NCBI GenBank assembly: GCA_029962745.1
Contig: CM057154.1
Coordinates: forward strand, 21,146,276-21,210,275
Length of the DNA: 64,000 bases
Direction: 5' to 3'
From: Echinometra lucunter
Taxonomy: Eukaryota; Echinodermata; Echinoidea; Camarodonta; Echinometridae
Position 1 is the stretch's first letter. The number at the start of each line of letters is the position of its first letter. Shown one piece after another: positions 57,089 to 64,000 of this stretch. The notes beneath the pieces were generated by a model. It was given only the letters and a program-made list of their open reading frames with translations. It was not told the DNA's origin and did no database searches. The position numbers were made by a program, and so were the translations under genes.

Positions 57089-57234
57089 GACCCCGTTTCA
57101 TAAAACTTATTATCAGCAACACCTGCACATTTCTATGACAATTTTGCTCTCAGCTAATCAGATGCAAGGATTTCAGTAGCTTATAACAGTTATTGCAACT
57201 TGTTATTGATAACGAGTTTTATGAAACGGGGCCC
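57089..57234. repeat. MITE family A, copy 4
   Basis: CCCCGTTTCATAAAACT at left and ATGAAACGGGGCCC at right; the interior is shared with the other copies. It lies between the two receptor genes. Confidence 0.85.
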
Positions 57235-58049
57235 GATTGGAAGAACGGGAGTGGTTTGCCATACCATGCTTCGTTTTGTCGAAGTTTCAAAGCACAAATT
57301 TTATATACTAAGGCGTCTACTACTCTGACAACGAAATAAGATTCGTTTGCCTAAGTATTTGATATTACCTTTATATTGCATTTAAACATTTATCTTTCCT
57401 ACAATGCGAAAGCGTTCATCCTTCTATTGCATTTCAATATTAAATCCATTTTCAAATTACAAACCCATATTAATTTCCAGAATAACCAGAATAAAGAGTA
57501 CTTCCGGAACAAAGAACCCCTGATAAGCAAATCCTAGGATTGATAAACCGTCGGATAAACATATTATAGTACCAAACGTATTGCGAAACGGATCATACCA
57601 GGGCTACTGTGTGTGATCTGAACAGCCCTCATTTCTGAAAATATCTTGGCTATGCTACTGAAATCATGTCCACCTCCAGCTTGTGCAAACCGTCAAGTGA
57701 CGTGAATCAATTTGCTTTATTGATTGATCGAGACAACCATGGACTAGTGGATGCTGTTTATCAGGCGAATTAATCAGTTGATATATTATATCACCGTCGT
57801 TGATCATATAGTTTGACACTTAATCGAGCAAACGTCAGTCGATATTGCACGGATCAACTTTTCATTTTTTCACTTAACTGCAATTTTCACGCTCAGCTAT
57901 TCAAGAAGTGATAGCTCAACACCTTTCATCTTGGACAAACAAATACAATGATTGAAATACCTTTCTTCGGATTTCCAGGTTTTGTTGAAAGATAAAAATG
58001 TTCTAAGTTGCCATTAGTCTGCGTGATAAATTCCTTAGCTATTATCACC

Positions 58050-61000
58050 ATGAAATTTTTACAATTCCTGTGCATTTATTCAATGATTGGTGCCACGATT
58101 TTTCATCTTTGCCGAGGAGATGCAGCCGAGAAATTTTCATCTGACCGTTCATGCACGGCAGAGGAAGGTGAGGGAAGTACATCGAAATTTTACTTCATTT
58201 ATTTTGTTCTGATCAGGAAGCAGGATCTGGGGAATGTTTCATAAAGCTGTTCGTAAAGTTACGATTGATTTTACGAACGACTCAAATATGGGAAACCAAA
58301 TGAGATTCTCGATCAGCATAAATCGCATCAGCTAAAGGTGAAATATGCATATAGACGCATATTAACATTGGATTATTGTTTAGAAACATTGTTATTGCGA
58401 AGAATATTTTTTTTTATTTAATTGAGATTATGGGAAATATTATGGGAAAACTTTGGATGCCCAACGTTTTTCCTGACGTTTTAACAAAGTCTGACTGCTT
58501 TTCCAATAATCTCAATTAAATTGTGGCAAGAAATATAATTCACAATAAAAATGTTTGTGAACATAGTAATTGTTTGAGATTCCCCACTGGCGTAAACAGG
58601 TCCTCATTACGGGGGGGGGGGGGGAGGATTCTTCCAAAGGCCATGAATGGGTATATTTTTATATACGGATGCGTGTGTGGGGGGGGGGGGGGAGGGGCGT
58701 GTGTGTGCTTACCGCCTCCCCCGCCCCTAGATAAAATGGGTTCAAATTTCGTTTTTTCCATATGTTCCCCATTAAAATGAAATCATTCATAATGAAGTAT
58801 AGACTTCAGAAGTTTTCGTGAACATTCATCAGTATTTCAATAAAAAGGATAACAAGGTAATTTGGGAATCCAAAGGGAACCCACATTTGGCTTGAATGAT
58901 AGGCAAATCATATAAGAACGTACAAAAATGCCAACAATTAACAGGAAAGTTATGATTCTTTGAAAGTTATGTGATGTCATCTTTGAACAGCTTTTCATGT
59001 GTCTTCTACAAAGCACTCAAAATATTGCTTCTATCAGCTTTTGTGATGCAACAGACATAACTATTTTACAGGACATTAACAATGATTAGCTTGAGCACCA
59101 ACAATAAAGAAAAGTTAGTTGAGATGAAAAGGTATTAAGCAGGCCTTATAAAAAGGCATGATGACAATCATGACATCACACATACCTGAACGAGATGCCA
59201 GTCACTGTTAGTCATATCGATTTTCCAACAAATTATATCCTCTTTTGTTATTTCCGTCCAATGTACATGCATATCAAAATCCATGATAATCTAATTTTTC
59301 TGATATTAAGCCAATTTGCTACCAAGGTAGGATTTCCCTTAAAAATAAACAAACAAAACGCCCCCACTCAAAAAACAAAAAACAAACAAAAGCACCCACC
59401 CACACCCACAAAAACAATCCAAACAATAAAGGAGTCGTTTATGTAGAATGCACCCAGAATTAATCGTCTAAGCTATAATCAAATGATGCAGTTCTTCGAA
59501 AGAAAAAAGTAGCTTACAATCTAAATTAGACGAGTTTCACTTTTTGGTCATGCTGGTAGTGTAAAAAATACATCAAGATAGAATGAATGACGACAGACGA
59601 CGACGACGGCATAGATATAATTTTTCCTCATACATGTATTTTTCCTGGAAGCTTGGCGATGATTGTACACACCATCCCCCACTTCAAAAAGCGGGAAGAT
59701 GCACCCCCATCCCCCGCTATCTACGCCCCTGAGATTCTCATTAGGCTTGCCATATTCGAGTCGTTCGTAAAGTCATTCGCAACCTTACAAACAGCTTTAT
59801 GAAACACTCCCTGGGGGGTGTTTCATAAAGCTGTTCGTAAGTTACGCACGACTTTACGCACGACTGGTGATATGTTCTTGTGCTACATGTAAATGATTGA
59901 GAATCTGATTAGCACCCAAGAACATATTCCAGTCGTGCGTAAAGTCGTGCGTAACTTACGAACAACTTTATGAAACACCCCCTGGGATGCCTAGACTAGT
60001 ACGATTTGTAGGGGGTATCAATCTTTTCTTTCAAGTTTGACTTGCTTAGCGATAAGTGGAATAACAAATAACAAACTTCTTATCCAAATTCTCATTTTTC
60101 CGAAATAATGGGCACCTGTGCTGTTTATCCTGGAACACTTATTTGATAAGTCAATCAGTATGGACTGCAAAGTGTTTTCTTTTTAAATAAAAAAGTGGCA
60201 TGCCTTGGTATAATAGTTTGCCTCTTCTGGAAAATATATACACATGATTTTAATGGTAATTTCTTCAAAACTAATCGTCACTATCTTTCTCTCCCCCCAA
60301 AAATGATGATGATAAACAATAATCACGATAACAATACTATAATGATGATAATAATAACAATAATAATGATGATGATGATAATAATGATACTGATCTGCTA
60401 ATATTCATTGCAACTGGGAACAAATGAGAGTTCAATTATTTGTTATTACAAACTAACAAAATGCACAGGCTACCTCTTTTTTGTATTTTTGTTTTTATTG
60501 AAAGATAAACTACCTATAGTTCATCTTTAAAATGGAATAAATACATACATAGAGACTTTCTTACTAATTTGCAATGAAAAAAACACGATTTTTATTTTGT
60601 GGCATTCATTCTTTGCGTAGATCTCAACGTGCGTACGGCAAATAACACCGAATCGTCTGAAGGGATCGTAGAAGTTTGTGTGAATGGGACCTGGGGACAT
60701 ATCTGCAGTGTGAACTGGGACTTAGCTGATGCTAATGTCGTCTGTTCGAGCCTCGGCTATAGCAGGGCTGTTCGCTCATTCAGTGACGTATCGGACGAAG
60801 TGGTCAACGATATATTCCTTTACAACGTGGACTGCATCGGGGATGAATTCAGTCTTTCTGATTGTCCCCATGAAGTAAACCTCACAGGGAATTGTTACTT
60901 GGAGCAGTCAGCTGAAATAGTCTGCTCAGATGATGGTGGTAAATTCATCTATATCGTCATGAAAATGAAGTTTGAAGAACTAAAAGAGCAGAAACCTAGA

Positions 61001-62863
61001 TAACATCTAAGTTTGTGTTTTTTCCGAGTTCTCTTCATTATTCTTATTTTGGCTTCTCGGATTATTAAAAGGTCGCACAACAACAATCCTTTCATGATCA
61101 ATCCTATAAATATAACATGCCTAATGGAAATCATATTTATTGAGGTATCAATTTCTCTTCTGGCTTTACTCACCAGTAAAAGGTCGGACAACAACAATCC
61201 TTTCATGATCAATCATATAAATATAGCATGCTTAATGGAAATCACATCTGTTGAGGTATACATAACCTAATGAAGTTCGCAGTAGGTCACAATTAACATA
61301 GGGTTCGCTACGAAAAAAAAATAATACACAGTCCTCTTCACTTAACGTATAAGTTCCCGTGAATGAATAAATTCAGTTCGATACAAATAATTCTAGAATT
61401 CTCTTTCAAAGGTGTTAACTGAAGATTACAAAACGAATGAGATTTCAAAATTCATTAACATCGTTTTCTTCACAGAAGGGAGTTGTCTTGCAGGCTTGTG
61501 CCAAGTAAGCGCAGATGAGGAAGGTAATATTCTATTACAGACTTCATAAAGGTGCTCCTATCTATAACTATAACATGGATGTTGTGCATTGCTTCCTTGA
61601 TATCCAGTGTTGCATGAGGAAAGTTGTAAATCTAAACAAAATTTATGAAGAAGTATATCCTATGCACATGTGACCTACAGACCACTGTGGTATTTTGAAT
61701 AAAATAAACTTCTGTGGAAGGTAATTAAGTACATAATAAACATAATTATGAACTGATGAAGGCAGAAGCGAAGAAAAAATATTATTGTAAAATGTCTTTG
61801 CAACTGAACTTTCAACTTCATAATCATTCTGCTTTCGTGGGATGCCATCGATCGATTCGTTTATCCCTCTGTGTACATTTTTTCAACAGAACCGATTTGT
61901 TTTCCCCTGACTAAAGGCTGCTGGATATTACCATGGAATGGTAAGACTATTCATCACCCGTCGTGTAAATTAAAGATAGTCATGGCAGTGGATTTTCTAC
62001 AAATCCGTCTTTTCTTTGAGGAGCCAGAGGGATAATCCCTTTTTTCATCTACATAACCCATGTTTGCATTTGTGTTCGTCAGTTTTATAACTGTTGATTG
62101 ATTGGCACTACTATCAATTTTAAATGGTCACGAGATTTTTAATAGCAACCAATTGCTTTCTTTTAACTCTTACAGTGCCAAGGGGTTTTGCTTGTTCCCA
62201 AATTCTACCAAATTATGAATAATGCTTGCTTTTCAAATGCCTGTAACTCTTCAACGGTAATTTCTATACAGATAAGTTGTACACAAAAGTTGTAGAAAAT
62301 TTATTACCCTTTCAAAAGATACCAAATATTGCCATTAATTCAATGTCTTGCATGAAAATTATTCGGAAATAGAAATGAGCTTCCCTCTTGACCTTTCTGT
62401 TTTCATTTCTCATTTGTTTGCTATTGTTTTATGCTAAAATAAGAATGGATCCTTTTCAAAATCTGCAGTTTTCTAAAAAATATCCTATGGTAGCATATAG
62501 TGGTTGATAGATATTTTTAATACTATATTTATCCTCTAAACTTTGAAATATTTTCATGACCATATCCATTATTCTAAGTGGAGTAATGGTCAATTCAAAA
62601 TGTAAAGTCTCTTGGGCACATATACGTGCCATCGGCAATGTAAGAGTTAAATGCAATTTGAGATAAACTGTATGAAAATAAAACCTGCATTCATCGAGTT
62701 TATTTACGCGTAGACACAAAGGTGTAACTGTTGAAAAAGTAGAATGCAATTTGACAAAATGTAGAAAAAGATTTCGATAAGAATATGCAACGTTTTTCCT
62801 TCTTTTTAAAGGTATGCTACAGTGTATTCACGAATATCTCGGAACGTCCACTTTACAGTGCCT
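58050..62863 (+). CDS. Second SRCR receptor gene, 5' part (tandem paralogue, partial)
   Basis: The exons are 58050-58167 (signal peptide), 60621-60938 (SRCR), 61476-61523 (48 nt), 61890-61940 (51 nt) and 62812-62863 (52 nt), in phases 1,1,1,1,2. The start ATG at 58050 has context ATCACCATGA; an upstream in-frame ATG at 58008 is a weaker alternative. The signal peptide is MKFLQFLCIYSMIGATIFHL. The single SRCR domain has VEVCVNGTWGHIC, WDLADANVVC and NDIFLYNVDC; it has an extra cysteine (seven). The linker CLAGLCQ, EPICFPLTKGCW, MLQCIHEY matches the linker of the upstream receptor in spacing and phase. The LRR and 7TM exons are not in the window up to 64000. It lies about 2.75 kb after the first receptor's stop, on the same strand. 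Confidence 0.85.
58228..59810. mobile_element. Family B element pair, possibly one 1.6-kb element
   Basis: GTTTCATAAAGCTGTTCGTA followed by TTTTACGAACGACTCAAATA at the left is matched in inverse at 59728-59810. The arms are about 80 bp with some 80 percent identity by eye. Between them are G runs and AT-rich DNA without a transposase. Either this is one large element or two solo ends. Confidence 0.6.
59813..59985. repeat. MITE family B, copy 2 (nearly perfect palindrome)
   Basis: GGTGTTTCATAAAGCTGTTC at left and its inverse at right; GTTACGCACGACTTTACGCA pairs with its inverse. It directly abuts the end of the preceding element. It is probably the youngest copy in the window. Confidence 0.9.
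60290..60400. repeat. AAT/ATG-rich low-complexity tract
   Basis: Imperfect GATGATAATAAT repeats lie in the first intron of the second receptor gene. Confidence 0.85.
61040..61261. repeat. Tandem duplication, 111-bp unit
   Basis: AACAACAATCCTTTCATGAT and flanking sequence occur twice, 111 bp apart (about 61040-61150 and 61151-61261), in the intron after the SRCR exon. Confidence 0.9.
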
Positions 62864-63394
62864 GTAAGTATAAAAAAAAATCATGCTGTTTGTTCGTAAA
62901 GGTTTTCCTAGGTTTAAATCTTACATAGTTTTGACATATCTGTAAAACGTCATTTCTCAAAATTTTGAAAAGTTTGTAAATGCAGAATAAATTTTACATA
63001 GGATAAAGGACGCTTGTTTCTTTGGGAAGAAATAATCGATATATCAGTTTTCTCTCCAGTTTGGTGGTCAAATTTTGATCTTCTTTGAGAAAGCGTAGGC
63101 ACATTGCGCAGAAGAAACTCGACTTAGAAAGTTGAATATTATGGGAATATATCAAGCTGTGAGAAAATATAGAGGAAATTGTTCATCTGAGGAGGGACTG
63201 GCATCGACTATTTTTTTTTCCTAGGAGCGAGAATAGTAACTATTGCCTGTCCCTCCGAAGTTATATTATTTCACTATAATGTCGAACTTAATGCTAGGCA
63301 CATTTTGTGCTTTATATCCCTTCTATGAATATTCATGAGCATTCTGAAAACGCGATTGATTGGTGATCGGAACTGATAGTTGACCGGCAGATCT

Positions 63395-63544
63395 GGGCCC
63401 CGTTTCATAAAACTTGTTATCAATAACAAGTTGCAATAACTGTTATAAGCTACTGAAATCCTTACATTATGACTGGCTGAGAGCAAATTTGTCACAGAAA
63501 TGTAGCAGTTGTTACTGATAACAAGTTTTATGAAACGGGGCTCA
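63395..63544. repeat. MITE family A, copy 5
   Basis: GGGCCCCGTTTCATAAAACT and its inverse at the right end, full length, opposite in internal orientation to copies 1, 2 and 4. The remaining sequence to 64000 contains no exon that I can support. Confidence 0.88.
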
Positions 63545-64000
63545 GGACCGATCATCGGTGACTTGCGCCTTTACTGCTGGCGGAAAGTTTATGAGCAATC
63601 CGTATATGATTCCCTCACACTGTCTGAGCGTTTAAATTGAAACAATTTTTTGTATAAACGTATTGAGCATGGGCAGTAGTGCCAAGGAAGGAAATAGCAA
63701 ATAGAGCATGCGCAGTGTTGCCAAGGACAAAGAATAGTAGAAACTATTTGGAGCTTGTGAAATTACTTTCAACCGACCCTTTGATCACCAATTACCAATT
63801 AACCAAACACGTTTTCAGAATACATAGTCATTGAGAGGATTTAATAAAAGATATAGATAAATACCAAGAGTCCATTCCACTATGACTGCATTCAAAATGA
63901 ATTAAACGCCACTGCCAAGTATTTTTCCTGCTGAATCAAGACAATTTCGCTAAAGTATTGAGAAAGGTACTCATGTTATCCATTGTCTTTGATGTGAAAA

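Overview
This is eukaryotic, metazoan DNA: AT-rich, with short exons, GT-AG introns, many microsatellites and many small inverted-repeat (MITE-like) elements. SRCR domains, a long-ectodomain leucine-rich-repeat GPCR and the repeat landscape suggest an echinoderm, most likely a sea urchin. The species is an inference and cannot be proven from the window.

Layout. (1) 1-2810, plus strand: the last coding exon and long 3'UTR of an unrecognised protein with a C-terminal membrane anchor. (2) 6275-19942, minus strand: a complete nine-exon cathepsin D-type aspartic protease of 393 residues. Both catalytic aspartates are present, and the presumed promoter near 20.1-20.23 kb carries TATA, M-box and E-box motifs. 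Its introns and 3' flank hold decayed partial copies of its own exons 7 and 9, a 157-bp satellite studded with perfect DR1 motifs, and an hAT-like element. (3) 19.95-24.38 kb: intergenic DNA with microsatellites and two inverted-repeat elements. (4) 24379-55297, plus strand: a 25-exon receptor gene. It encodes a signal peptide, four SRCR domains, a cysteine-rich linker, fifteen LRR-type exons (fourteen of exactly 72 nt) and a rhodopsin-type seven-helix domain of the relaxin-receptor/GRL101 (LGR type C) kind. The last exon carries an apparent one-base frameshift in a CCCC run between the LRR cap and the first helix. (5) 58050 to beyond the window, plus strand: a tandem paralogue with signal peptide, one SRCR domain and the same cysteine-rich linker exons in the same phases. 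Its LRR and 7TM exons must lie past 64 kb if it is intact.

The protease would act in lysosomes. The two receptors would be cell-surface proteins joining SRCR ligand recognition to a G-protein-coupled signalling domain, which is the most interesting content of the window. Exon boundaries were derived by hand from splice consensus and reading-frame continuity and not from transcript data. Much of the remaining sequence is introns filled with mobile-element relics, listed separately.
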